Shown: positions 28,214 to 36,032 of the stretch, piece after piece
Numbering within the stretch: position 1 is the stretch's first letter
Layout: the number at the start of each line of letters is the position of its first letter
Source of the DNA: Streptomyces sp. CB02414
Lineage (GTDB): Bacteria; Actinomycetota; Actinomycetes; Streptomycetales; Streptomycetaceae
DNA length: 64,000 nt
Assembly: GCF_001905385.1 (NCBI RefSeq)
Contig: NZ_LIPF01000001.1
Coordinates: forward strand, 982,765-1,046,764
Reading direction: 5' to 3'
Notes under the pieces: generated by a model
Databases searched by the model: none
What the model was told of the DNA's origin: nothing
Seen by the model: the letters and a program-made list of their open reading frames with translations, nothing else
Made by a program: the position numbers and the translations under genes

Positions 28214-28624
28214 ATGCCCGAAACCGACCCGTGGGAGTACTCCCTCTACATCCCCAACGACCTCCGCGCCGTCACCGTCAGCCGCCGCACCCTCCGTCTG
28301 GTCCTCACCATGCACGGCCTGATCCGCCTCGTAGACGTCGCCGAGCTGCTCGCGACGGAGCTGGTCTCCAACGCCGTACGGCACACCAAGGGCCCCGCCG
28401 CCCTCCGCATCCGCTGGTCGCCGCCGGGCACGCTGCGGATCGGGGCGTGGGACGCGGACCCCGAACCGCCCGAACCCCCGGCCGCCTTCGGGCGGGTGGA
28501 GGAGTCGGAGGCAGGGCGGGGGCTGGCGCTGGTGCGGGCCTGCGCCGACGTGTGGGGGTGGCATCCGCTGGCCAGACACGGCAATCGGGGCAAGTACGTA
28601 TGGTGCGAGCTGTCGGCAGCCTGA
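28214..28624 (+). CDS. RsbW-like ATP-binding (HATPase_c) protein
   Basis: 136 aa. GHKL/anti-sigma-type ATPase domain: N-box ELLATELVSNAVRHT, a G1-like AWDADPEPPEPP and G2 GRGLALVRACADVWGWH, then KYVWCELSA. It lacks a sensor or phospho-acceptor domain. Such proteins are either anti-sigma kinases or accessory members of the XRE-DUF397 sets. The ATG follows ACGAGAGATCCCGC. Divergent from the XRE gene across ~220 nt that must carry both promoters. Confidence 0.85.
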   Translation: MPETDPWEYSLYIPNDLRAVTVSRRTLRLVLTMHGLIRLVDVAELLATELVSNAVRHTKGPAALRIRWSPPGTLRIGAWDADPEPPEPPAAFGRVEESEAGRGLALVRACADVWGWHPLARHGNRGKYVWCELSAA

Positions 28625-28680
28625 AGGCCCGCCCGGACAATTCACTTGCCCCGACGGGGGATCTTCCGGAGGCTCGGCGC

Positions 28681-30051
28681 ATGAGTGCGAGGCAACTCGA
28701 TCGCCGGCTGGTCTCGGCGGTCCTGTCCGGTGACGCCGACGCGGTGCGGGACCTGCTGTACGAGGGGGCGGACCCGAACACGGTGGACGTCGACGGCAGG
28801 TTGCCGGTGCTGTGCACGGCCGTGGCGGCCTACGACGCCCCGGTCGCCGAGGCCCTGATGGACGGTGGGGCCGATCCTGATCGGGAGCTTCCGGACGGGA
28901 GTACGCCGTTGCTGCGGGCGCTCGACGGCGGGTCTCCGGCCGTCTTCTGCTCGGTACTCGGCAAGGACCCCCGGCTGCGGCTGCCGGAACGGGAGCGTGC
29001 GCGGCTGCTCGCCCGGGCCCGGAGCTGGTACGAGACGGGCGCGGTCGAGGAGTTGCGGCGCAGGACGGGGGCACGGGGCCCCGCCGTGTCGGAGCGGGTG
29101 ACGGACGAGGGGCACGACTGGGTCGACCAGTACGCGCTCGGCGGTCTGGTCGTACGGGCCGGGCACGGGGCCGTCCTGACGTGGCTGGAGTCCCGTTTTC
29201 AGGTCCTGCCCCCCGTCGACGAACTGATCGACCGCGCCGTCGCCGTGGCGGACGAGGAGCACGTCGACTGGTGGGCAGTGTGCTACGCGCTTCTGGAGCG
29301 CCACCGCCAGGAGACCTGGTCGGCCGCGCTGGCCCACGGCGACCACCCCGATCCGGCACACCGCCGCTTCGTCGCGGACTACCTGCGGACGCGCGGGATC
29401 ATCGCGTGCGACTCCCCCTTCGCGGAGCGGGAGAGCGAGTTCCTGGCCGCGTGGGCGACGCGGGAGACGGACGGTGCGGTGCTCGCGAAGGTACTGGAGG
29501 CCTTCGCCGAGTACGAGCATCCCCGCATGGGGGCGACGGGACTGTGTCACGCCGTGCACCCAGACCCCCGCGTGCGCCTGCGCGCGACCACCGTCCTCGC
29601 CGCGTCGGAGACCCGCTCGCCCGAGGCCGGCGCTGCCCTGCTCGTCCTCCTCGGCGATCCGGACGCCCGCGTACGGCTGGAGGCGTGCCGGGCGACCCTG
29701 AAGGACGACGCCCTTCTCGCGCAGGCCGCCGCTGAACTGGCCCGCCTGGCCGAGGGGCCGGAGCGGGAACTGCGCGGCGCGGTGGCGGAGGCGCTGACCG
29801 CCTCACCCGACCGTACGGCCGTCACCGCCGACGCCCTGGCCGCACTGCTCGGCGACGACAACCAGCTCGTACGCCTGGAGGCGGCCTACGGCCTCGTGCT
29901 GCGCGACGATCCACGCGCCGGGGAGGCCGTCGAGCGGGTCGGGCCGCTCGGCGGCGGGTTCGAGCACGACCACCGGGTTGACGCGCTGTGGGACTGGACG
30001 CGCCGGGAGCGCCGTCCGTGGCCGCTCGCGCCGGGACCCGGTGACGCGTAG
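28681..30051 (+). CDS. Ankyrin- and HEAT-repeat protein
   Basis: 456 aa, no signal peptide. Residues ~8-100 carry ankyrin-like repeats (AVLSGDADAVRDLLYEGADPNTVDVDGRLPVLCTAV, AEALMDGGADPDRELPDGSTPLLRAL). The C-terminal third holds HEAT-type repeats of the PBS-lyase kind (HPDPRVRLRATTVLA, LLGDPDARVRLEACRATL, LLGDDNQLVRLEAAYGLV). Both are protein-protein interaction scaffolds. It follows the RsbW-like gene by 56 nt on the same strand, suggesting one transcript. Partners unknown. Confidence 0.8.
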   Translation: MSARQLDRRLVSAVLSGDADAVRDLLYEGADPNTVDVDGRLPVLCTAVAAYDAPVAEALMDGGADPDRELPDGSTPLLRALDGGSPAVFCSVLGKDPRLRLPERERARLLARARSWYETGAVEELRRRTGARGPAVSERVTDEGHDWVDQYALGGLVVRAGHGAVLTWLESRFQVLPPVDELIDRAVAVADEEHVDWWAVCYALLERHRQETWSAALAHGDHPDPAHRRFVADYLRTRGIIACDSPFAERESEFLAAWATRETDGAVLAKVLEAFAEYEHPRMGATGLCHAVHPDPRVRLRATTVLAASETRSPEAGAALLVLLGDPDARVRLEACRATLKDDALLAQAAAELARLAEGPERELRGAVAEALTASPDRTAVTADALAALLGDDNQLVRLEAAYGLVLRDDPRAGEAVERVGPLGGGFEHDHRVDALWDWTRRERRPWPLAPGPGDA

Positions 30052-30069
30052 GCCGACGGGGCGCCGGCG

Positions 30070-30687
30070 TCACAGTGCCGCGAACAGCCCGGCCAGCGGG
30101 GCGGGCGTGCGGGCCGGGTCCAGGGCCTCGACCAGCACACGACCGTAGTGGATCTTGCGGCCCTTCTTGGTGCCGAAGAAGCGGCGGAGTTGCTGGCGGG
30201 CCGTGCGGTCCTGCTGGGCGGGCTGGCGGAGGAAGGTCCGCAGGGGGCGGAGGTCGCCCTCCGCCTCGATCAGTTCCGTCACCCGGTCCTCGCCGAGCGC
30301 GCGGATCAGCTCGTCCTCCAGGTCGGCCGTGCAGACGAAGAGGTCGTCGGGGGAGGCGTGCGCGCGGTCCAGGGCGCGGACGTAGTAGCCGCGTTCCCGT
30401 TCGTCGCACAGGCCGGTGAGGCGCAGGTCCAGGCCGGTCGGGCCGAGGAGGCCCGCGAAGCGGCCGACGCTCATCGCGCCGCCCATCGACAGAACGCAGA
30501 TCCCCTCCGTCGCGAGGTCCCGGCCGTGGTGCGCGGCCAGTGCGTCGACCGCCGCCGTGTCGCTCGGCCCTTCGAGCAGCACCGCCGTACGGACGGACAG
30601 GCGCCCGGCGAGTTCGCGTACGGGGTCTTCGGGACCGCCCGCCGCCCACGCCGTGACCGCGTCCCGGAACGATGCCATGTCCGCCAT
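30070..30687 (-). CDS. Stand-alone TOPRIM-domain protein (OLD-nuclease-like)
   Basis: 205 aa. TOPRIM hallmarks: AVLLEGPSDTAAVDAL with the catalytic Glu, CVLSMGGAMSV, and GLCDERERGYYV (DxE-type metal site). A conserved C-terminal basic region FFGTKKGRKIHYGRVLVEAL follows. It looks like the TOPRIM half of OLD-family nucleases without the ABC ATPase half, a form found singly in actinobacteria. The ATG at 30678 is an alternative start. The gene is convergent with the ankyrin/HEAT gene. Nuclease activity is a family-based guess. Confidence 0.75.
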   Translation of the reverse strand: MADMASFRDAVTAWAAGGPEDPVRELAGRLSVRTAVLLEGPSDTAAVDALAAHHGRDLATEGICVLSMGGAMSVGRFAGLLGPTGLDLRLTGLCDERERGYYVRALDRAHASPDDLFVCTADLEDELIRALGEDRVTELIEAEGDLRPLRTFLRQPAQQDRTARQQLRRFFGTKKGRKIHYGRVLVEALDPARTPAPLAGLFAAL

Positions 30688-30745
30688 GGGTCGAGTCTCC
30701 GCCCTCGGCGGCCGGGGCGGTAGCGAATATCGCGAGCCTGTCCGT

Positions 30746-30796
30746 TTGACGTGCAGCCTGTCGGCTGCCTAACGTTATAGGCAGCCAATGGGCTGC
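30746..30796 (+). promoter_or_regulatory. Promoter with two operator copies, arsR-type gene
   Basis: TTGACG (30746-30751), 18-nt spacer, TAACGT (30770-30775). Two identical-arm inverted repeats, GCAGCC-tgtc-GGCTGC (30753-30768) and GCAGCC-aatg-GGCTGC (30781-30796), flank the -10 with centres 28 bp apart. One covers the spacer and one the start site, the layout of an autorepressed ArsR promoter. Confidence 0.7.
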
Positions 30797-30813
30797 ATGT
30801 CAGAGGGGCGGAG

Positions 30814-31617
30814 ATGGACGAGGTCTTCAAGGCGCTGGCCGACGGCAGCCGGCGGCGGCTGCTGGACAGCCTGAACGCGCGCAACGGGCAGAGCCTGCGC
30901 GAGCTGTGCGCCGGGCTGGACATGGCCCGGCAGTCGGTCAGCAAGCACCTGGCGGTGCTGGAGGCGGCCCACCTGGTCACCGCCGTCCGGCGGGGCCGGG
31001 AGAAGCTGCACTACCTCAACGCCGAGCCGATCAACGCCATCGCCGAACGCTGGATCAGCCGCTACGACCGGGATCGGGTGCGCGCACTCGCCGACCTCAA
31101 GCAGGCGCTGGAGGACACCGCCATGGACCGCACGGACAGCAACGCGTTCGTCTACACGACCTACATCAGGACCACGCCCGAGCAGCTGTGGCAAGGGCTG
31201 ACCGAACCCGCCTTCACCCGGCGCTACTGGGGTGTCGAGTTCGGCACCGACTGGGCAGCCGGGTCGCCCGTGGTGTGGAAGGAGCGGGCGACGGAGACCG
31301 CCGACCCCGAGCAGGTCGTCCTCCAGTCCGAGCCCTTCCGGCGGCTGTCGTACACCTGGCACACCTTCACGCCCGAGTGGGCGAAGGCCAACGGGATCGA
31401 CGACGAGACCCTCGCCAGGCTCTCCGCCGAGCGGCGGTCGAAGGTCACGTTCGAGATCGAGGACCTCGGCGAGGAACTGGTAAAACTGACCGTCGTCCAC
31501 GACGGGTTCGAGCCCGGCAGCACCGTCCGCGGGATGATCCAGCACGGCTGGCCGGCCCTCCTGGCCGGCCTCAAGACGCTGCTGGAGACCGGCGAGACGC
31601 TGCCGGAGCCTCAGTGA
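30814..31617 (+). CDS. ArsR-type regulator fused to SRPBCC (AHSA1) domain
   Basis: 267 aa. Residues ~1-95 are an ArsR winged-helix (VFKALADGSRRRLLDSL, RQSVSKHLAVLEAAHLVTAVRRGREKLHYLNAEPI). Residues ~110-262 are an AHSA1-type SRPBCC domain (VYTTYIRTTPEQLWQGLTEPAFTRRYWGVEF, VEFEIEDLG-like strand, GWPALLAGLKTLLETGE). There are no metal-binding cysteines in the HTH part, so the ligand is probably a hydrophobic small molecule held in the SRPBCC cavity. In relatives the two halves are separate adjacent genes; here they are one protein. The double operator upstream suggests autoregulation. Confidence 0.88.
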   Translation: MDEVFKALADGSRRRLLDSLNARNGQSLRELCAGLDMARQSVSKHLAVLEAAHLVTAVRRGREKLHYLNAEPINAIAERWISRYDRDRVRALADLKQALEDTAMDRTDSNAFVYTTYIRTTPEQLWQGLTEPAFTRRYWGVEFGTDWAAGSPVVWKERATETADPEQVVLQSEPFRRLSYTWHTFTPEWAKANGIDDETLARLSAERRSKVTFEIEDLGEELVKLTVVHDGFEPGSTVRGMIQHGWPALLAGLKTLLETGETLPEPQ

Positions 31618-31630
31618 GCCGGTCGGTCGT

Positions 31631-32536
31631 TCAGCGGCGCAGGGCCGTCTCCCGGTGCATGTGCGACAGCTTCTCCGGGTTGCGGACGGCGTAGAGGCCG
31701 CTGATGCGGCCCTCGTCGAAGCGGACCGCCACCACCGTGTCGAGCTCGCCGTCGACGTGGAGGACCAGCGCCGGGTAGCCGTTGACCTGGGCCGGTTCCA
31801 TCGACAGCGCGACGGTGTGCTTGGCCAGTCCGCCGAGCATCAGGCGGGCCACCTTGTCGGCCCCCATGATGGGGCGCAGGACGGCCTGCTTGATGCCGCC
31901 GCCGTCGCCGAGCAGGACGACGTCCGGGGAGAGGATGTCGAGCAGGCCCTGGAGGTCGCCCGTCTCCACGGCCCGCTGGAAGGCCACGAGGGCCTTCTGG
32001 GACTCGGTCGCCGAGACCACACCGCGCGGGCGGCGGGCCGCGACGTGCGCGCGGGCCCGGTGGGCGATCTGCCGGACGGCGGCCGGGCTCTTCTCGACGG
32101 CGTCGGCGATCTCGTCGTAGCCGAGGTCGAACACCTCGCGCAGTACGAACACCGCCCGCTCGGTCGGCGACAGCGTCTCCAGCACCAGCATCATCGCCAT
32201 CGACACGCTGTCGGCCAGTTCGACGTCCTCCGCCACGTCGGGGGTGGTCAGCAGCGGCTCGGGCAGCCAGGAGCCGACGTAGGACTCCTTGCGGCGGCCG
32301 AGGGTGCGGAGTCTGTTCAGGGCCTGGCGGGTGGTGATGCGGACGAGGTACGCGCGCCGGTCGCGTACGACGCCGAGGTCGACGTCCGCCCAGCGCAGCC
32401 AGGTCTCCTGGAGGACGTCCTCGGCGTCCGCCGCCGAGCCGAGCATCTCGTACGCGACCGTGAAGAGCAGGTTGCGGTGGGCGACGAAGGTCTCGGTGGC
32501 GGCGTCCTGGTCGCGTCCGCCGTTCTCGCTGGTCAC
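31631..32536 (-). CDS. ECF41-family RNA polymerase sigma factor
   Basis: 301 aa. Start placed at the GTG at 32536 (GGGAG upstream); a GTG at 32593 would lie upstream of the predicted transcription start. Sigma2 (LLFTVAYEMLGSAADAEDVLQETWLRW) and sigma4 (LSPTERAVFVLREVFDLGYDEIADAV) are followed by a ~100-residue SnoaL-like C-terminal domain. It keeps the ECF41 signature motifs WLPEP, DGGG and NPEKL. In this group the extension replaces a separate anti-sigma factor and modulates activity in cis. It is divergent from its expected target, the CMD-family gene. Confidence 0.93.
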   Translation of the reverse strand: MTSENGGRDQDAATETFVAHRNLLFTVAYEMLGSAADAEDVLQETWLRWADVDLGVVRDRRAYLVRITTRQALNRLRTLGRRKESYVGSWLPEPLLTTPDVAEDVELADSVSMAMMLVLETLSPTERAVFVLREVFDLGYDEIADAVEKSPAAVRQIAHRARAHVAARRPRGVVSATESQKALVAFQRAVETGDLQGLLDILSPDVVLLGDGGGIKQAVLRPIMGADKVARLMLGGLAKHTVALSMEPAQVNGYPALVLHVDGELDTVVAVRFDEGRISGLYAVRNPEKLSHMHRETALRR

Positions 32537-32588
32537 CGGTTTCTCCCGTTCGTTCGGCTCGATCTTGTCGGTGTCGTCACGCGCACAG

Positions 32589-32615
32589 GACACCGGCCGA
32601 CGGTGCGCTGTGACA
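32589..32615 (-). promoter_or_regulatory. ECF41-type promoter of the sigma gene
   Basis: On the minus strand, TGTCACA (32615-32609), a 16-nt spacer and TGTC (32592-32589). This is one base from the ECF41 consensus TGTCACA-n16-CGTC and implies autoregulation. Confidence 0.65.
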
Positions 32616-32650
32616 CCCGCCGCCGGTGGGCCACGTCACATCGGCATCCC

Positions 32651-32676
32651 GTCACAGGGAGCGGGCCGCCGGCGTC
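32651..32676 (+). promoter_or_regulatory. ECF41-type promoter of the CMD-family gene
   Basis: GTCACA (32651-32656; CGTCACA with the preceding base) then 16 nt then CGTC (32673-32676), matching the ECF41 consensus. Transcription should start near 32682, at the edge of the octamer repeat. Confidence 0.72.
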
Positions 32677-32682
32677 TCGTGT

Positions 32683-32722
32683 TCGTCACCGAGTCACCGA
32701 GACACCGAGACACCGAGACATC
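32683..32722 (+). repeat. Five octamer tandem repeats in the CMD-gene leader
   Basis: Five consecutive 8-nt units: tcgtcacc, gagtcacc, gagacacc, gagacacc, gagacatc. They fill most of the predicted ~58-nt leader and leave GAGGACGGGATC as the ribosome-binding region. Confidence 0.75.
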
Positions 32723-32740
32723 GAGAGCGAGGACGGGATC

Positions 32741-33244
32741 ATGGACACCCGATTCAACCTGTTCGAGAACGAGTTCGCAGGCAGGTTCGCCAAGCGGTTC
32801 GCGGGCGCCGGGATGCTGGTCCACCAGTCGGCCCTGCCGAAGTCGACGCAGGAGCTGGTGTCGCTGCGGGCCAGCCAGATCAACGGCTGCGGGCACTGCG
32901 TCGACATGCACGTCAAGGAGGCGGCCGCCGCCGGCGAGAGCGCGGTGCGGCTGCACCTGGTCGCCGTCTGGCGCGAGTCCACCGTGTTCACCGAGGCCGA
33001 GCGGGCCGCGCTGGCGCTCGCCGAGGAGGGCACCCGGCTCGCCGACGCCCACCAGGGCGTGTCCGACGAGACCTGGGCGCAGGTGCGCAAGCACTACGAC
33101 GACGACCAGACCGCCGCGCTGATCTGCCAGGTCGCCCTGATCAACGCGGCCAACCGGCTCGCCGTGATCACGCACCAGAAGGGCGGTTCCTACGAGGCGG
33201 GGATGTTCAAGGCCGCGGTCGGTGAGGCCGCGGCCGACGACTGA
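32741..33244 (+). CDS. Carboxymuconolactone decarboxylase-family (AhpD-like) protein
   Basis: 167 aa. The CMD/AhpD fold signature is LRASQINGCGHCVDMHVKEAAAAGES with the redox CxxC and the following His, then NAANRLAVITHQK. AhpD-type proteins use this CxxC for peroxide or disulfide chemistry. ECF41 sigma factors are typically paired with a CMD, oxidoreductase or epimerase gene (COE) driven by the sigma factor; this one is divergent from the sigma gene and has the matching promoter, so it is the likely main target. Confidence 0.92.
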   Translation: MDTRFNLFENEFAGRFAKRFAGAGMLVHQSALPKSTQELVSLRASQINGCGHCVDMHVKEAAAAGESAVRLHLVAVWRESTVFTEAERAALALAEEGTRLADAHQGVSDETWAQVRKHYDDDQTAALICQVALINAANRLAVITHQKGGSYEAGMFKAAVGEAAADD

Positions 33245-33288
33245 AGCGGCTGAAACGGCCGCAGCGGCCGCAACGGCCGCAACGGCTG
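33244..33288. repeat. Five 9-bp tandem repeats at the CMD-gene stop
   Basis: Units aagcggctg, aaacggccg, cagcggccg, caacggccg, caacggctg run from the last base of the TGA stop into the 3' UTR. Confidence 0.75.
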
Positions 33289-33302
33289 CACCTCGCAACG
33301 AC

Positions 33303-33340
33303 CGGCCCGGTCCGGGGCCTCCACACCCCCGGCCGGGCCG
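33303..33340 (+). terminator. Terminator of the CMD-family gene
   Basis: CGGCCCGG (33303-33310) and CCGGGG (33312-33317) pair with CCCCGG (33327-33332) and CCGGGCCG (33333-33340), leaving one bulged T. Confidence 0.78.
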
Positions 33341-33396
33341 CCGCCATGTCGGTCACGATTGGGTTTCGGCTTCCGCTCACCCTCTTGTCGAACGCC

Positions 33397-33434
33397 CGTG
33401 TAATCGTTTCCAATCCTCCGTGTAATCGATTCCA
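33397..33434. promoter_or_regulatory. Tandem LacI-type operators of the ribose operon
   Basis: Two copies of CGTGTAATCGNTTCCA at 33397-33412 and 33419-33434, 22 bp apart. The second contains TGTAATCGATTCCA, a LacI-family palindrome with central CG; the first differs by one base. They lie just before the ribosome-binding site of the repressor gene. Confidence 0.75.
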
Positions 33435-33453
33435 CGAGGAGGTGGAAACGGCG

Positions 33454-34500
33454 ATGGCGAGCATCAAGGACGTCGCCGTCGAGGCGGGCGTGTCCGTCGC
33501 GACGGTCTCGCGCGTCCTCAACGGCCACCCGTCCGTCAGCCCCGGCGCCCGCACCCGCGTGCTGGCCGCCGTCGAGGCGCTGGGCTACCGCCCGAACGCC
33601 GTCGCCCGGTCGCTGCGTACCGATCAGACCCGCACCCTCGGCCTGGTCATCAGCGACGTGATGAACCCGTACTTCACCGAACTGGCCCGGTCCGTCGAGG
33701 AAGAGGCCCGCGCGCTCGGCTACAGCGTGATCATCGGCAACGCCGACGAGCGGCCCGACCTCCAGGACCACCACGTGACGACGCTGCTGGACCGCCGTAT
33801 CGACGGGCTCCTCGTCTCCCCCACCGACGGCGGCTCCCCGCGCATGCTGGACGCCGCGCGGGCCGGGACGCCGATGGTGTTCGTCGACCGGTGGATCCCG
33901 GGCGTGGACGTGCCCGTCGTCCGGTCGGACGGGCGGGGCGCGGTGCGCGACCTCGTCGCCCACCTGCACGGGCTCGGACACCGGCGGCTCGCCATCATCG
34001 CCGGGCCCGCCGCCACCACGACCGGACGCGAGCGCGTCGACGCCTTCCGGGAGGCGCTCGCCGCGTACGGGCTTCCCCTCCCGGACGCGTACACCGGCCA
34101 GGGCGACTTCCAAGCGGAGAGCGGGCGCCGGGTCACCGAGGGCTTCCTCGACCTGCCCGAGCCGCCCGACGCCGTCTTCGCCGCCGACAACCTGATGGCG
34201 CTCGGCGCGCTGGACGCCGTACGCGCGCGCGGTCTGCGTGTCCCCGAGGACATCGCGCTCGCCGCGTTCGACGACATCCGCTGGTTCGTGCACACCGACC
34301 CGCCCGTCACCGCGATCGCCCAGCCCACGGGCGACCTCGGCCGGGCCGCCGTGCGCGCGCTCGTCGACCGGATCGAGGGGCGGACCGGCGAGTCCGTCAC
34401 CCTGCCGGCGCGGCTCGTCGTGCGCCGCTCGTGCGGTGAGCCCACCCCCGCATCCGAACAACCCCCGTCCCCCTCCCCCGTACGAAGGAGTACGCCGTGA
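33454..34500 (+). CDS. rbsR: LacI-family ribose repressor
   Basis: 348 aa, ATG at 33454 after CGAGGAGGTGGAAA. N-terminal LacI HTH and hinge (IKDVAVEAGVSVATVSRVLNGHPSVSPGARTRVLAAVEALGYRPNAVARSLRT), then a periplasmic-binding-like sensor domain (LGLVISDVMNPYFTELARSVEEEARALGYSVIIGNADE, PMVFVDRWIPG, IALAAFDDIRWF). It is the first gene of the ribose transport operon and overlaps rbsA by 4 nt (GTGA). It probably represses the operon through the tandem operators upstream until ribose binds. The RbsR name rests on context. Confidence 0.87.
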   Translation: MASIKDVAVEAGVSVATVSRVLNGHPSVSPGARTRVLAAVEALGYRPNAVARSLRTDQTRTLGLVISDVMNPYFTELARSVEEEARALGYSVIIGNADERPDLQDHHVTTLLDRRIDGLLVSPTDGGSPRMLDAARAGTPMVFVDRWIPGVDVPVVRSDGRGAVRDLVAHLHGLGHRRLAIIAGPAATTTGRERVDAFREALAAYGLPLPDAYTGQGDFQAESGRRVTEGFLDLPEPPDAVFAADNLMALGALDAVRARGLRVPEDIALAAFDDIRWFVHTDPPVTAIAQPTGDLGRAAVRALVDRIEGRTGESVTLPARLVVRRSCGEPTPASEQPPSPSPVRRSTP

Positions 34501-36032
34501 GCAGCCGCAGTCCGGACGACTTGCTGCGCATCGAGGGCATCCGCAAGACCTTCCCCGGCGTGGTCGCGCTCGACAGCGTCGACTTCGACCTGCGCCGGGG
34601 GGAGGTGCACGTGCTGCTCGGCGAGAACGGCGCGGGCAAGAGCACCCTCATCAAGATGCTCTCCGGCGCCTACACGCCCGACGCCGGGCGGATCCTGGCC
34701 GGCGGCGAGGAGGTGCGCATCCACGGTGCGCAGGACTCCGAGCGGCTCGGGATCGCCACCATCTACCAGGAGTTCAACCTCGTTCCCGATCTCACGGTCG
34801 CCGAGAACATCTTCCTGGGGCGCCAGCCCCGCCGGTTCGGGATGATCGACCGGAAGAAGATGGACGCGGACGCGGAGGTGCTGCTGGAGCGGGTGGGGGT
34901 CAAGGTGTCCCCGCGCGCGCGGGTGCGTGAACTCGGTATCGCGCGGCTCCAGATGGTCGAGATCGCCAAGGCGCTGAGCCTGGACGCGCGCGTGCTCATC
35001 ATGGACGAGCCGACCGCCGTGCTCACCTCCGAGGAGGTCGACAAGCTGTTCGCGATCGTGCGGCGGCTGCGCGAGGACGGCGTCGGGATCGTCTTCATCA
35101 CCCATCACCTGGAGGAGATCGCCGCCCTCGGCGACCGCGTCACCGTCATCCGGGACGGCAGGAGCGTCGGGCAGGTGCCCGCCTCCACCCCCGAGGACGA
35201 GTTGGTACGGCTCATGGTCGGGCGGTCGATCGAGCAGCAGTACCCGCGTGAACGCGCCGACGCCGGCGATGCCTTGCTCAAGGTGGAGGGGCTGACGCGG
35301 GACGGGGTCTTCCACGACGTCGGGTTCGAGGTGCGGGCCGGTGAGGTCGTCGGCATCGCCGGGCTCGTCGGGGCCGGGCGGACCGAGGTGGTGCGGGCCG
35401 TGTTCGGCGCCGACCCGTACGACTCCGGGAGCGTGCACGTGGCGGGCGCGCCGCTGCGGCGGCACGACGTCAACGCCGCCATGGCCGCCGGGATCGGGCT
35501 GGTGCCCGAGGACCGCAAGGGGCAGGGGCTCGTGCTCGACGCCTCCGTCGCGGAGAACCTCGGGCTGGTGACGCTGAAGTCGTCCGCCCGCGCGGGGCTC
35601 GTCGACCTCAAGGGGCAGCACGCGGCGGCCGAGCGGGTCGCCGGGCAGCTCGGCGTGCGGATGGCCGGGCTCGGGCAGCACGTGCGGACCCTGTCCGGCG
35701 GCAACCAGCAGAAGGTCGTCATCGGCAAGTGGCTGCTGGCGAACACCAAGGTGCTCATCCTCGACGAGCCGACGCGCGGCATCGACGTCGGCGCCAAGGT
35801 CGAGATCTACCAGCTGATCAACGAACTGACGGCGGCCGGTGCGGCCGTGCTCATGATCTCCAGCGACCTGCCCGAGGTGCTCGGCATGAGCGACCGGGTC
35901 GTCGTCATGGCGCAGGGCCGGGTCGCCGGTGAACTGCCCGCCGAGCGGGCCACCCAGGACGCCGTCATGGCGCTCGCCGTCAGCACCCCCCACACCAACG
36001 GAACCGGATCGGAGGCCTCCCGTGGCCACTGA
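34497..36032 (+). CDS. rbsA: Ribose ABC transporter ATP-binding protein
   Basis: 511 aa, GTG start overlapping the repressor stop. Tandem-duplicated sugar ATPase of the CUT2 class. The first half has a complete site: Walker A LGENGAGKST, signature region LGIARLQMVEIAKALS, Walker B VLIMDEPTAVL and H-loop FITHH. The second half has the degenerate Walker A GLVGAGRTEVV and LSGGNQQKVVIGKWL, VLILDEPTRGIDVG. The asymmetry is normal for RbsA/XylG. It energises uptake by the fused permease/binding protein encoded next. Confidence 0.93.
   Translation: MSSRSPDDLLRIEGIRKTFPGVVALDSVDFDLRRGEVHVLLGENGAGKSTLIKMLSGAYTPDAGRILAGGEEVRIHGAQDSERLGIATIYQEFNLVPDLTVAENIFLGRQPRRFGMIDRKKMDADAEVLLERVGVKVSPRARVRELGIARLQMVEIAKALSLDARVLIMDEPTAVLTSEEVDKLFAIVRRLREDGVGIVFITHHLEEIAALGDRVTVIRDGRSVGQVPASTPEDELVRLMVGRSIEQQYPRERADAGDALLKVEGLTRDGVFHDVGFEVRAGEVVGIAGLVGAGRTEVVRAVFGADPYDSGSVHVAGAPLRRHDVNAAMAAGIGLVPEDRKGQGLVLDASVAENLGLVTLKSSARAGLVDLKGQHAAAERVAGQLGVRMAGLGQHVRTLSGGNQQKVVIGKWLLANTKVLILDEPTRGIDVGAKVEIYQLINELTAAGAAVLMISSDLPEVLGMSDRVVVMAQGRVAGELPAERATQDAVMALAVSTPHTNGTGSEASRGH

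Noticed and set aside
32683..33288. Short tandem repeats considered as a CRISPR array
   Set aside because: Units are 8-9 nt and contiguous, with no spacers and no cas genes.
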